Assembly (NCBI RefSeq): GCF_001673365.1
Contig: NZ_LZLS01000086.1
Location: 1-64,000, forward strand
Source: Mycobacterium asiaticum
Lineage (GTDB): Bacteria; Actinomycetota; Actinomycetes; Mycobacteriales; Mycobacteriaceae
Direction: 5' to 3'
Length of the DNA stretch: 64,000 bases
The notes under the pieces are model-generated. The model saw only the letters and a list, made by a program, of their open reading frames with translations, did not search any database and was not told where the DNA came from. Shown here piece by piece: positions 26,966 to 34,605 of this stretch (position 1 is its first letter; each line of letters opens with the position of its first letter). Position numbers and translations under genes: made by a program.

Positions 26966-28525
26966 TCAGGCGGGGCAGTACGTGTCGGTGCCGGGCAGCT
27001 TGCCGCTGTCCAGGTAACCGACCAGCGGTGGAACCGCGCACGAGGAGTAGATGCTGGCGCCGTGGCCGATGCCCTGCCACATCACCCGCTTGCTGGCGGA
27101 GTTCGCGTTGATGACGGTCGCGGCTGTCGCGGCGACGCCCTCGTTGCCGGCGATCGGGTCGTTCTGGACGCCCAGCAGCAGCACGTCGACTTTGAGTTCC
27201 TTGGGCGCTTGGGGTGTCGACCCGCTGGGCCAGTGCACGCATTTGACGAGGTTGAGCGCTGCCACGGTGCCGAACTGCGGGTAGAGCTTGGCCCAGGCGA
27301 CAACGAGCTCGCGCACCCGGTCCGGGGTGGGCCGGTTCACCGCGTCGCTGCAGCCGTTGACGAACTGGCCGTCGCTGTATTGGGTGCTCTCGGAGCGGTT
27401 GATCAGGTTGTTCAGCTGGTTCATGTCACCGCTGCGCGCGGCCGCCAGTGCGTTGGCCAGGTTGGTGGTGTTGGCAACGCGATCGCCGAGCGGGAACCCA
27501 AGCGCGGTGGTGATGGCGCCGACGATAGCTGCGACCGAAGCACCGCTCACGCCCTGGCCGCTTCGCGCGCTGGTCAGCAGTGCTGTTACCGCGCCCTTGG
27601 GATCGGGGCCCAGCGCACAGTTCACCGCCACACACTGCGCAGCGAACGCGTCCAGCGCCGCCTGCTGGCCCTTGACCTGTTGTTCGGCGGCCGCTTCGGC
27701 GCTGGTGCCGATGGCCACCGGCGAGTCGAGGATCAACCGGGCGACCTTGTCCGGACGCGATCCGGCATACGTCAGCGCCACCTGCGCGCCGTTTCCGATG
27801 CCGACCAGGGCAACCGCTGGGACATCCCAAATGTTGCGCAGCCGCTCGATGTCGGATGCCGCGTGGGTGTTGTCATAGGCCGAATCACCAGGGGCGATCG
27901 CATCGGTGCAGTTGGTGGTGGCGGTGTTGGAGATTTCCGAAAGGTTGGCCACCGGGTCGTCGCCGGTTTGGAACTGAGCCTGGTCACGCATCTCTTCACG
28001 GTCGAGGCGGTCGCGACAGTCGATCGGGCTGGACATGCCAATGCCGCGGCGGTCGATGGCGACGATCGGATGGGCGTCCAGTACGTCGGCGCCCGCGTGG
28101 GACAACCAGACCGGTAGCTGCGTCGACGATGCGATGTCTGAGCCGGTGGTGAAGATCAGCGGTCCCGCGTCCTTGGGCGTCTTACCCGAGCGGGCGCGCA
28201 CCACGCCGACGCTGACCGAGCCCGACCCGCCGTTGACCGGGTCGAGGTCGGAGTCGAAGGTGGCGCATTCCAGCTTGACTCCCGGGGCGCCAGGAACACC
28301 CGCATCCGCGTTGACCTTTGACGTGCAGTCACGCCAGGACAGGTCGTTCTTGGGCGCGGCGATGGGGGGCGGCCCGCTGGGCGGCGGTTTTGTGGTGGCC
28401 GCGCCCTGGGGCCGGGCGCCGGAGTTGGTGGCGAAACGGGGATCGGCACCGAAGGCGGGAACGCAGCCGGCCAGCACTGTGGTGACCGCCACCAGAATCG
28501 TGGCGGACGTGAGGTGCCGACGCAT
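26966..28525 (-). CDS. Exported alpha/beta-hydrolase-fold lipoprotein, SlpD/TAP-like (Rv2672-like)
   Basis: A 519-aa protein of the tripeptidyl-aminopeptidase/SlpD family. A signal peptide ends in a lipobox (VTTVLAGC, Cys near residue 21), followed by a Pro/Ala/Thr linker, so it should be anchored on the outer face of the membrane. The fold core is clear (PLIFTTGSDIASSTQLPVW; VALVGIGNGAQVALTYAG; VLLLGVQNDPIAG; GIGHGASIYSS), with the Asp and His present. The nucleophile elbow reads GIGNG, so Ser is replaced by Gly and classical serine-protease activity is doubtful. The start at 28525 gives the signal peptide; 57 upstream codons are not conserved. Confidence 0.85.
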   Translation of the reverse strand: MRRHLTSATILVAVTTVLAGCVPAFGADPRFATNSGARPQGAATTKPPPSGPPPIAAPKNDLSWRDCTSKVNADAGVPGAPGVKLECATFDSDLDPVNGGSGSVSVGVVRARSGKTPKDAGPLIFTTGSDIASSTQLPVWLSHAGADVLDAHPIVAIDRRGIGMSSPIDCRDRLDREEMRDQAQFQTGDDPVANLSEISNTATTNCTDAIAPGDSAYDNTHAASDIERLRNIWDVPAVALVGIGNGAQVALTYAGSRPDKVARLILDSPVAIGTSAEAAAEQQVKGQQAALDAFAAQCVAVNCALGPDPKGAVTALLTSARSGQGVSGASVAAIVGAITTALGFPLGDRVANTTNLANALAAARSGDMNQLNNLINRSESTQYSDGQFVNGCSDAVNRPTPDRVRELVVAWAKLYPQFGTVAALNLVKCVHWPSGSTPQAPKELKVDVLLLGVQNDPIAGNEGVAATAATVINANSASKRVMWQGIGHGASIYSSCAVPPLVGYLDSGKLPGTDTYCPA

Positions 28526-28548
28526 GCCGACCACAGTAGCGGGAACCG

Positions 28549-29346
28549 CTAGGTGGCCTTTATGTAGCGCGTATACAGATAGCCCGCGTCGTCGGTGAGG
28601 ACATGCGCACAACGCATCCGGGTCTGCAGCTGCCCCGGTCCAGCCGCGATGCGGTGGGCCAATCCGCCGACCACGAACGGCGCGATGGTCAAACACAGCT
28701 CGTCGAGCAGGTCGGCCTCGATGAACGCGCCGAGCAGCGTCGGCCCGCCCTCGGTCAGCACGCTATGCAGGCCACGCTGCGCCAGGTTGGACACGATCGC
28801 CGCCGGGTCGACCTCGCCGGGGTCGTCGCCGGAACAGTCGATCACCTCGGCGACCAGCCCGGCCAACTGCCGGCGGGTTTCTTCGGCGACCGCGGTGCAG
28901 GTGAGCACCAACGGTGGCACCTCGGTGCGGGTGAACACGGCCAGGTCGCGGTCCAAGCGGCCCGTTTTTGTCACGATCGCCAGCGGCGGGATTTCGTTCT
29001 GGCTGCGGGCCTGCCGGTTTTGGCGCTGCGCGACGCTCAGGTGGGCGCCGGAGTAACCCTCGGACCGGACCGTGCCCGCACCGACCACGACGACGTCGGC
29101 GAGTTCACGCAGGACGACGAAGACGGCACGGTCCCCAGGTCCGGCCAGCGCGCCGCTCAGACCGTTGACGGTGGCGCCGCCGTCGAGGCTGGTGATGAAA
29201 TTCGCGCGGACGTAGGTGGTGTGGTCACCCGGGTAGCCGTAAAGGCGGGGAAGCTCGTCGTGGCCGAGTTCGCCTTGGGAGCCGAGCAGCTTCAGTGAGG
29301 TCTCTGCGGCCAGGCCAGCTGCGATACCGCCCTCGAAGTCGGGCAT
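28549..29346 (-). CDS. RibD-C-domain reductase (Rv2671-like)
   Basis: A stand-alone NADPH-dependent reductase of the RibD C-terminal/DHFR-like fold, 265 aa, without the deaminase domain of true RibD. Motifs are ANFITSLDGGATVNG, VVVVGAGTVRSEGY and VLTEGGPTLLGAFI. In M. tuberculosis Rv2671 is annotated ribD but is known to act as a dihydrofolate-reductase analogue linked to para-aminosalicylate resistance, so a pterin role is plausible. It is upstream of the Rv2672-type gene (23 bases) and divergent from zapE. Confidence 0.88.
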   Translation of the reverse strand: MPDFEGGIAAGLAAETSLKLLGSQGELGHDELPRLYGYPGDHTTYVRANFITSLDGGATVNGLSGALAGPGDRAVFVVLRELADVVVVGAGTVRSEGYSGAHLSVAQRQNRQARSQNEIPPLAIVTKTGRLDRDLAVFTRTEVPPLVLTCTAVAEETRRQLAGLVAEVIDCSGDDPGEVDPAAIVSNLAQRGLHSVLTEGGPTLLGAFIEADLLDELCLTIAPFVVGGLAHRIAAGPGQLQTRMRCAHVLTDDAGYLYTRYIKAT

Positions 29347-29368
29347 GGGTTTGATTGCAGCACGTCGC

Positions 29369-29374
29369 TACAGT
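29369..29374 (+). promoter_or_regulatory. -10 element placing a leaderless zapE start
   Basis: TACAGT (TANNNT) ends 6 bases before the ATG at 29381, the spacing expected when RNA starts at the start codon. There is no ribosome site upstream of this ATG, which fits a leaderless mRNA. This decides the start in favour of 29381 over 29345. Confidence 0.5.
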
Positions 29375-29380
29375 GCCACC

Positions 29381-30448
29381 ATGCACGGGTCCTCCTATTC
29401 GGCTTCCGGGCCCGGAGTGGCTCACCTGGTGGATCGGCATCCTTCGGTGACACCGGAGCGGTTGATCGCTCAATTACGACCGCCACCGACGTTCGCTGAT
29501 GTGAGCTTTGCGACGTATCGTCCCGATGTCGCGGAGCCGACCCAGGCCGCGGCGCTGGTTTCGTGCCAGGAATTCTGCCGGGAGGCGCAGCAGCGACGGG
29601 CGGGCCGCAAGAAGCTGTTCGGCCGGCGCGAGGTGCTGCCCGGCGTCGGGCTCTACCTCGACGGCGGGTTCGGTGTGGGTAAGACCCACCTGCTGGCCTC
29701 GGCGTACTACCAACTACCTGGAGCCGGGCCTGGCGCGGCCGAAAACCCTAAAGCCTTCGCAACTTTCGGTGAGCTGACGCAACTGGCCGGTGTGTTCGGC
29801 TTCGCCGAATGCGTCGACCTGCTGAGCAACTACACCGCGGTGTGCATCGACGAATTCGAACTGGACGATCCGGGCAACACCACGCTGATCTCACGGCTGC
29901 TCTCGTCGTTGGTCGAGCGGGGTGTGTCGGTGGCCGCGACCTCGAACACATTGCCCGAGCAACTGGGCGAGGGGCGGTTTGCCGCCCAGGATTTCATGCG
30001 TGAAATCAATACGCTGGCAAGCATTTTCACCACCGTGCGGATCGAAGGCCCGGACTACCGGCACCGCGACCTACCGCCGGCGCCACCACCGTTGTCCGAC
30101 AATGACGTCACCGCGCGTGCCGCCGCGTTGGGCGGGTCGACGCTGGACGACTTCGACGCGTTGTGCGCGCACCTGGCCACCATGCATCCGTCGCGGTATC
30201 TGACGTTGATCGAGGGCGTGACGGCTGTGTTCTTGACCGGAGTGCACGGTTTGGACGACCAGAACGTCGCGCTGCGCCTGGTTGCGCTGACCGACCGCCT
30301 TTACGACGCGGGCATTCCGGTGGCGGCGTCGGGGGCGAAGCTGGACAGCATTTTCAGTGCGGAGATGCTGGCCGGGGGCTACCGAAAGAAGTATCTGCGC
30401 GCGACGTCCAGATTGCTGGCTCTTACCGCGCGACCGCCCGGGTCATGA
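29381..30448 (+). CDS. zapE: AFG1/ZapE-type AAA ATPase (Rv2670c-like)
   Basis: A P-loop ATPase of the ZapE (AFG1) family, 355 aa. In E. coli it destabilises FtsZ polymers under stress, and its role in mycobacteria is unproven. The Walker A motif is GLYLDGGFGVGKTHLL (near residue 100), the Walker B is YTAVCIDEFELDDPGN, and VSVAATSNTLPEQL is sensor 1. The gene has a leaderless-type promoter and is divergent from the reductase gene (34 bases between start codons). Its last 26 bases overlap the convergent acetyltransferase gene. Confidence 0.88.
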   Translation: MHGSSYSASGPGVAHLVDRHPSVTPERLIAQLRPPPTFADVSFATYRPDVAEPTQAAALVSCQEFCREAQQRRAGRKKLFGRREVLPGVGLYLDGGFGVGKTHLLASAYYQLPGAGPGAAENPKAFATFGELTQLAGVFGFAECVDLLSNYTAVCIDEFELDDPGNTTLISRLLSSLVERGVSVAATSNTLPEQLGEGRFAAQDFMREINTLASIFTTVRIEGPDYRHRDLPPAPPPLSDNDVTARAAALGGSTLDDFDALCAHLATMHPSRYLTLIEGVTAVFLTGVHGLDDQNVALRLVALTDRLYDAGIPVAASGAKLDSIFSAEMLAGGYRKKYLRATSRLLALTARPPGS

Positions 30449-30932
30449 CGTAGTCGTTCTCCACATGGGTGCCCAGCCGAAACGTTCTGGTGCCGCTGAC
30501 CACAAAGCCGCTTTTGACGTAAAAGCGTTGCGCGCGTTGATTTTCCTGGTTGACACCCAGCCACACACTGCGGGCGCCCCACGCCGCAGCGCGGACGAGC
30601 ACGGCTTCCATCAGTGTCGCGGCCACGCCGGTACCGTGCCATTCGGGCAGTACGTAGAGCTTGGATAGTTCGGCGCTTTCGCCCTCCCGCTCACCGTCGC
30701 CGTCGCGAATGAGCATGGCATAGCCCACGATTCGGCCGTCATGACGGCCGGCGAGGATCGAGCGGTCGGGATCGGCCAGATATTCGGCGAACCGGGCGCG
30801 GGACAACTTGGCGTTGACGAACGAGGCGACGTTCTCCGCTGTCACCGCGGGTGGGCAGGCCAATGTGAAAGTGCGCGCGGCGATCTCGGCCAGTTCGTCG
30901 GCGTCACCGGCGCGTGCGACCGCTACGTGCAG
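30423..30932 (-). CDS. GNAT-family N-acetyltransferase (Rv2669-like)
   Basis: An acetyl-CoA-dependent acyltransferase of unknown substrate, about 169 aa. The acetyl-CoA loop is LYVLPEWHGTGVAATLME (Q/RxxGxG/A type), preceded by GRIVGYAMLI and followed by SVWLGVNQENQRAQRFYVKSGF, a very typical GNAT C-half. No ATG, GTG or TTG occurs in frame at the expected N-terminus. The best candidate is CTG at 30932, one base after the stop of the upstream gene, suggesting translational coupling. The longer upstream frame runs backwards through the neighbour and is not homologous. Confidence 0.75.
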   Translation of the reverse strand: MHVAVARAGDADELAEIAARTFTLACPPAVTAENVASFVNAKLSRARFAEYLADPDRSILAGRHDGRIVGYAMLIRDGDGEREGESAELSKLYVLPEWHGTGVAATLMEAVLVRAAAWGARSVWLGVNQENQRAQRFYVKSGFVVSGTRTFRLGTHVENDYVMTRAVAR

Positions 30933-30933
30933 G

Positions 30934-31470
30934 TCAAAGATTCCACTGTGCGAGGTGCTCGCCCGTCTTCCGGTCCAGCAGCACGACCGTGGACACCGGG
31001 TCGCGGTAGGCGTCCCAGTACACCCCGCCGCGAACGACCGCTCCCTGCGGCGCATTTGCCAACACGGCGTCCAGCCAGTCCGGCGCATCGCAGGGCCGCG
31101 GCTTGTAGGCGTCGGCGAAGGGCGTGACGCCGTCGAAGCTGAAGTTGGTCGCCATGATGTGGGAATTGGGCACTCGGACTGCGCGCACCACTACGTCGGC
31201 GCGCGCTACCGAGCTGTCGGGGAAGCTTTTCACCGGGACACCACTGCGCGTGTAGCCGAATCCCGGCGGCGGGTCGACAGGTACCACGCTGGTGACGGTC
31301 ACGTCGGCCACGTAGGTGCCGGTGTCTACCCGCAACGTGTCACCGATGTGGCCGATCGGCGCGTCGCCGGCCTGCGCGCGCGGCAGCGCGGCGTCCACCG
31401 ACAACATGACCGATGTCGTGACCACCACGGTGGCGAAGAAGGCGAAAAGGACGATCAGCCTGCGGTGCAT
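30934..31470 (-). CDS. Exported protein of unknown function (Rv2668-like)
   Basis: A 178-aa protein with a clear signal peptide: MHRR then a long hydrophobic stretch to about residue 29 and an AQA-type cleavage region near residue 34. The mature part begins with strand-rich sequence (IGDTLRVDTGTYVADVTVTSV) and carries conserved RPCDAPDWLDAVL near its middle. I do not recognise a catalytic motif. GGAGG precedes the ATG at 31470, which sets the start. The acetyltransferase follows directly. Confidence 0.8.
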   Translation of the reverse strand: MHRRLIVLFAFFATVVVTTSVMLSVDAALPRAQAGDAPIGHIGDTLRVDTGTYVADVTVTSVVPVDPPPGFGYTRSGVPVKSFPDSSVARADVVVRAVRVPNSHIMATNFSFDGVTPFADAYKPRPCDAPDWLDAVLANAPQGAVVRGGVYWDAYRDPVSTVVLLDRKTGEHLAQWNL

Positions 31471-31547
31471 CTTCGCCTCCTGGGCTTGTTGTCCGGACCA
31501 TCGCATGATTACACACGCGGTAATGCGAAGGGGAGGGGTTGGCGCAC

Positions 31548-32270
31548 TCAGGCCTCGGCGGACCCGCCTGAGAGGGACTCGAGTGCGGCAATCAGGTCCA
31601 CCTCGACCCGTTGTTTGTCCACCCCGTGCAGCGGGCCTTGCCCGTCGTCGAGTTCGAGCAGTGCTAGCAGTAGGTGTTCGGTGCCGATGTAGTTGTGGCC
31701 CAACCGAAGTGCCTCGCGGAAGGTCAACTCGAGTACCTTGCGGGATGGCCCGCTGAACGGAATCAGCGCGGGGATCTCGGCGGCGGCGTCAGGCAGTTGC
31801 ACGGCGCTGCGTAATTCCTCGACGTCGATCTGCTGCCGTTGCAGCAGCAGCGTGGCGAGTGCCGCCGGATCGTCTAGCACGCCGAGTAGTAGATGTTCAG
31901 GCGTGATCTGGCTGTTGCGGGCTTGGTGTGCGGCGTTCTGCGCCGCGACAACGGCGTTTCGGGCGCGTGGGGTGAACCGGGCGAATCCTTGGTCGGGGTC
32001 GAGTGGGGTGGTGTCGGCTTTCGGGACGAACCGCTTTTGTGCCGCCTGTTTGGTGACCCCCATGGCCTTGCCGATGTCGGTCCAGGATGCTCCCGAGCGG
32101 CGGGCTTGATCGACGAAGTGGCCGATCAGGTGGTCCGCGACCTCGCCGAGACTCTCTGCGGTCAGGACGGCATCGGCAAGCTGATCGAGGGCGTCGCTGT
32201 GGACCTTCTTGATCGCGTTGATCAGTTCGTCGAGGCGGACCGGGTAGGCGATTGGAGTCGGCTGCACCAT
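31548..32270 (-). CDS. clpC2: ClpC2: HTH plus tandem Clp N-domain protein
   Basis: A 240-aa relative of the ClpC1 N-terminus without any AAA ATPase module. Residues 1-95 hold a DNA-binding-like region with a helix-turn-helix (SWTDIGKAMGVTKQAAQKRF, about residues 63-82). Residues 98-235 hold two Clp repeats (TPRARNAVVAAQNAAHQARN; SRKVLELTFREALRLGHNYIGTEHLLLALL). In mycobacteria ClpC2 is known to bind ClpC1-targeting cyclic peptides of the cyclomarin class and so buffer them. The ATG at 32270 fits a leaderless message. The promoter carries two operator copies, so autoregulation through the HTH is likely. Confidence 0.9.
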   Translation of the reverse strand: MVQPTPIAYPVRLDELINAIKKVHSDALDQLADAVLTAESLGEVADHLIGHFVDQARRSGASWTDIGKAMGVTKQAAQKRFVPKADTTPLDPDQGFARFTPRARNAVVAAQNAAHQARNSQITPEHLLLGVLDDPAALATLLLQRQQIDVEELRSAVQLPDAAAEIPALIPFSGPSRKVLELTFREALRLGHNYIGTEHLLLALLELDDGQGPLHGVDKQRVEVDLIAALESLSGGSAEA

Positions 32271-32273
32271 GGC

Positions 32274-32290
32274 GTCAACGTTAGGTTGAC
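32274..32290. promoter_or_regulatory. clpC2 operator copy 1 (over the -10)
   Basis: GTCAACGTTAGGTTGAC is a perfect 6-base inverted repeat with a 5-base spacer. It contains the minus-strand -10 (TAACGT, 32283-32278). Its centre is 28 bases from that of copy 2, and its edge is 4 bases before the clpC2 ATG. Confidence 0.75.
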
Positions 32291-32306
32291 GCTGCGCTCG
32301 TGTCAA
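32278..32306 (-). promoter_or_regulatory. clpC2 promoter, near-consensus sigma-A type
   Basis: On the minus strand TTGACA (32306-32301), 17 bases, then TAACGT (32283-32278) is an almost ideal sigma-70 promoter. The -10 ends 7 bases before the ATG at 32270, so the transcript should be leaderless or nearly so. No ribosome site is present. Confidence 0.7.
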
Positions 32307-32318
32307 CCTTGGGTTGAC
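32302..32318. promoter_or_regulatory. clpC2 operator copy 2 (over the -35)
   Basis: GTCAACCTTGGGTTGAC repeats the GTCAAC-N5-GTTGAC pattern exactly. Its left arm supplies most of the -35 TTGACA on the minus strand. Two identical palindromes covering both promoter elements point to tight repression. Confidence 0.75.
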
Positions 32319-32344
32319 GTTTGTGTCGGGATGCGGTTGCGCGG

Positions 32345-32367
32345 GTGCTCTGCGACGATCAGAGCAC
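32345..32367. promoter_or_regulatory. Inverted repeat at the start of the DUF732 gene
   Basis: GTGCTCT and AGAGCAC are perfect 7-base complements separated by 9 bases. The repeat ends 1 base before the ATG at 32369, where a ribosome site would be expected and is absent. It could be an operator or, in RNA, a hairpin next to the start codon. Confidence 0.55.
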
Positions 32368-32368
32368 T

Positions 32369-32695
32369 ATGAAACTCCTGCTGACGTTGGTTGGCCTTGT
32401 CGCCGCGCTCGGTACGGTATGGCCCGCGCACGCGGATGCCAATCAGGACCAGGCTTTTCTGGTCTCACTCGGCGCCGCCGGTATCAGCTATAAGGACCCG
32501 GACAGCGCGATCGCCGCCGGGAAGAAGGTGTGCGAGATGGCCAATGAAGGCAAATCCGGCATCGAGGTCGTCAAGGTTCTTCAAGACGGGAACCCGGGGT
32601 TGACCCAGACCAACGCCGCGAAATTCACCGCGATCTCGGCGGGTGTTTACTGTCCGGCGCAGTTGCCCAACGCGCAGTCGACGTCCGGCGGCTGA
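32369..32695 (+). CDS. Secreted DUF732 protein
   Basis: A small exported protein, 108 aa. A signal peptide (MKLLLTLVGLVAALG, cleavage after AHA near residue 23) leads to a mature domain with FLVSLGAAGISYKDPDSAI and two cysteines (KKVCEMANEG and VYCPAQLP), the DUF732 pattern of small helical mycobacterial proteins, some of which bind heme. No heme-ligand claim can be made here. The start at 32369 is chosen because it begins the signal peptide. The hydrolase gene follows after 8 bases. Confidence 0.85.
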   Translation: MKLLLTLVGLVAALGTVWPAHADANQDQAFLVSLGAAGISYKDPDSAIAAGKKVCEMANEGKSGIEVVKVLQDGNPGLTQTNAAKFTAISAGVYCPAQLPNAQSTSGG

Positions 32696-32703
32696 GTCTC
32701 ACG

Positions 32704-33666
32704 ATGAGGATGGGCGCGACTGCGGCATTGTTGACCACCGGCCTATTGGGCTGGGGCGGTCTTCGGGCGCTGGTCGGTTGGATCCGGCGCAATCCGGATC
32801 CGTTCACGCGCGAACAGCTACTCGCCGAACCGAACGGCGAGGAAGTAACGATCACCCGTCCGGACGGGACGGTGCTGCGCGCGCTGGTCGCGGGGCAGGG
32901 GCCGCCGGTGGTCCTGGTCCACGGCTACACGGTCACCCTCGCGGAGTGGAACGTGGTCTGGGATGACCTGTTGGCGCGGGGCTTTCGGGTAATTGCTTTC
33001 GATCAGCGCGGCCACGGTCGCTCGACGCTCGGCTCCGATGGGATCGGATCGGAGTCGATGGCCGCCGACGTCGCGGCCGTGCTGCGGCATTTCGACGTCT
33101 CCGACGCTGTGCTGGTGGGGCACTCGATGGGCGGCTTCGTGACGATCCGAGCCCTGCTGGACCATCCCGATTTCGCGCAGCGGCTGCGCGGGGTGGTGCT
33201 GTTCGCCACCTGGGCCGGCCGGGTGCTGGACGGGGCACCGCAGAACAAGCTGCAGATTCCCTTGCTCGAACTCGGCATCCTGCAACGGCTCATCCGGATC
33301 AAGACGATCGCGGTGCTCTTTGGTGCCGCGCAATGCGGTACGCGTCCGTCACCGGCGATGGTCGCGATCTTCACTGAGGGATTCCAGCAGCACGTCGCCG
33401 AACACGGCCCGCTGCTACCGATCGTGCGGGCTTTCTCGCGTGAAGACCGCTACCCGCGCCTCGGCGAGATCGCGGTGCCCACGGTCGTTATGGTCGGCGC
33501 CGCGGATCGCACCACCCCGCCAATCCACTCTCGACGGCTCGCCGACGGCATCCCAGGCGCCCGGCTCGTCACGGTGCCCGGCGCCGGGCACGCGTTGAAT
33601 TGGGAAGCGCCCGAGAAATTGGTCGAGGTCATCGAATCTCTTGCGGGACAATCTAATTCGGACTAG
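32704..33666 (+). CDS. Alpha/beta hydrolase with N-terminal membrane segment
   Basis: A serine hydrolase, 320 aa. An N-terminal hydrophobic stretch (TAALLTTGLLGWGGLRALVGW) may anchor or export it. The catalytic set is complete: oxyanion HGYT, nucleophile Ser in VLVGHSMGG (near residue 142), acid in VGAADRTTPP and His in VPGAGHALN. The substrate is unknown; esterase or lipase-like activity is likely. It probably shares a transcript with the DUF732 gene 8 bases upstream, and its end overlaps the convergent DUF2510 gene by 14 bases. Confidence 0.85.
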   Translation: MRMGATAALLTTGLLGWGGLRALVGWIRRNPDPFTREQLLAEPNGEEVTITRPDGTVLRALVAGQGPPVVLVHGYTVTLAEWNVVWDDLLARGFRVIAFDQRGHGRSTLGSDGIGSESMAADVAAVLRHFDVSDAVLVGHSMGGFVTIRALLDHPDFAQRLRGVVLFATWAGRVLDGAPQNKLQIPLLELGILQRLIRIKTIAVLFGAAQCGTRPSPAMVAIFTEGFQQHVAEHGPLLPIVRAFSREDRYPRLGEIAVPTVVMVGAADRTTPPIHSRRLADGIPGARLVTVPGAGHALNWEAPEKLVEVIESLAGQSNSD

Positions 33667-33886
33667 GCTCGTTGTCCCTGGTGTTTGCCGTCCACGCGCG
33701 ACCGTCGAAGTAGCGCAACACCTTCGGGTCGTTGTGGTCCGGGTACCAACCCGGCACGGCCGCGGACTGCCACTGGTCGGGTTGCGACTTGGGCGAATCG
33801 ACGAGGCGCACCAGCACCACAATGATCCCGGCGACAACGACGAGCCCGACAAGTGCCATCACGATCAAGATCAGCAGAGTGACCAT
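33653..33886 (-). CDS. Small membrane protein with DUF2510 motif
   Basis: A 77-aa protein. One transmembrane helix spans residues 3-27 (rich in Val, Ile and Leu). The cytoplasmic or periplasmic tail holds a DUF2510 motif, PGWYPDHNDPKVLRYFDGRAW, with its conserved Trp and Tyr residues. The motif is common in actinobacterial membrane proteins and its role is not known. The stop lies inside the 3' end of the convergent hydrolase gene. Confidence 0.75.
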   Translation of the reverse strand: MVTLLILIVMALVGLVVVAGIIVVLVRLVDSPKSQPDQWQSAAVPGWYPDHNDPKVLRYFDGRAWTANTRDNEPSPN

Positions 33887-33920
33887 AGACCCATTGAATC
33901 AGTGCGCCCCGCGGCTGATG

Positions 33921-34544
33921 CTAGAGCTTTCCGGCGACGAAGCTGGCCGCCTGGTCTACCAGCCCGGAGTCGATATAGGACGGCTGCAGGTGCGATGGCC
34001 AATTCGTGCCTCTGCCGCAAATCGGGTCGCCCTGGGCGCACTGGTCGATGGTCTTCGACGCATAGGCCGGGGGGACTCCCCGGGTGCCGTTGCCGAACAA
34101 CGCGACCGCCGCTACGTGTTGCTCCATTCCCGCTGGCAGCCGGCGCCAGATCGCCAGGTCAGCCACCTCTGCACCCAGCGAATAGCCGCCGAGCACCTCG
34201 CGGGTGTTCGGGCAATCTTTGGCCATTGACTGAACGTGGGCGCTCATGTCGCTGGCGCCGCTGTCGACGCTGATGTTGGCGGGATAGTTGACGCCGTACA
34301 CCCCGATCGAGACGTTGGTCTTGGAGCGCAGCGAACTGACTAGTACGTCGCCGACAGCGCCAACCCCGGGCGGTTCCTCCCGACCGCGAGCGAAGACGAC
34401 TTCGGCACCAGGGCAGGCCGCTGATGCGGTAGGGATCAATGCCGCCGGCTTGCCGGGTGCGACCGCCAGGGCGATCACCAATGCCGTGGCGAGCAGGCCC
34501 GCCTGACTCAATAATGCACCTGGTGATTTCGCAACACGCCCCAT
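33921..34544 (-). CDS. Secreted cutinase-family esterase
   Basis: A serine esterase of the cutinase-like (Culp) group, 207 aa. A signal peptide ends near TASA (residue 42), just before the CPGAEVVFARGREEPPG start of the fold. The catalytic triad is Ser in GGYSLGAEV (near residue 123), Asp in QGDPICGRG and His in WPSHLQPSY, and four cysteines fit the two family disulfides. It is expected to act on lipids or esters outside the cell. A TAACAT -10 lies 6 bases before the ATG, so the mRNA is probably leaderless. Confidence 0.9.
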   Translation of the reverse strand: MGRVAKSPGALLSQAGLLATALVIALAVAPGKPAALIPTASAACPGAEVVFARGREEPPGVGAVGDVLVSSLRSKTNVSIGVYGVNYPANISVDSGASDMSAHVQSMAKDCPNTREVLGGYSLGAEVADLAIWRRLPAGMEQHVAAVALFGNGTRGVPPAYASKTIDQCAQGDPICGRGTNWPSHLQPSYIDSGLVDQAASFVAGKL

Positions 34545-34550
34545 GAAGCG

Positions 34551-34556
34551 ATGTTA
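34551..34556 (-). promoter_or_regulatory. -10 element of the cutinase gene (leaderless)
   Basis: The minus strand reads TAACAT followed after 6 bases by the ATG at 34544. This spacing implies transcription starting at or next to the start codon, and no ribosome site is present. Confidence 0.45.
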
Positions 34557-34605
34557 CGGATTTTATCTAAGCGCGCCACTAGCGCGGCGCAGCGCGCATC
34601 CTGCG

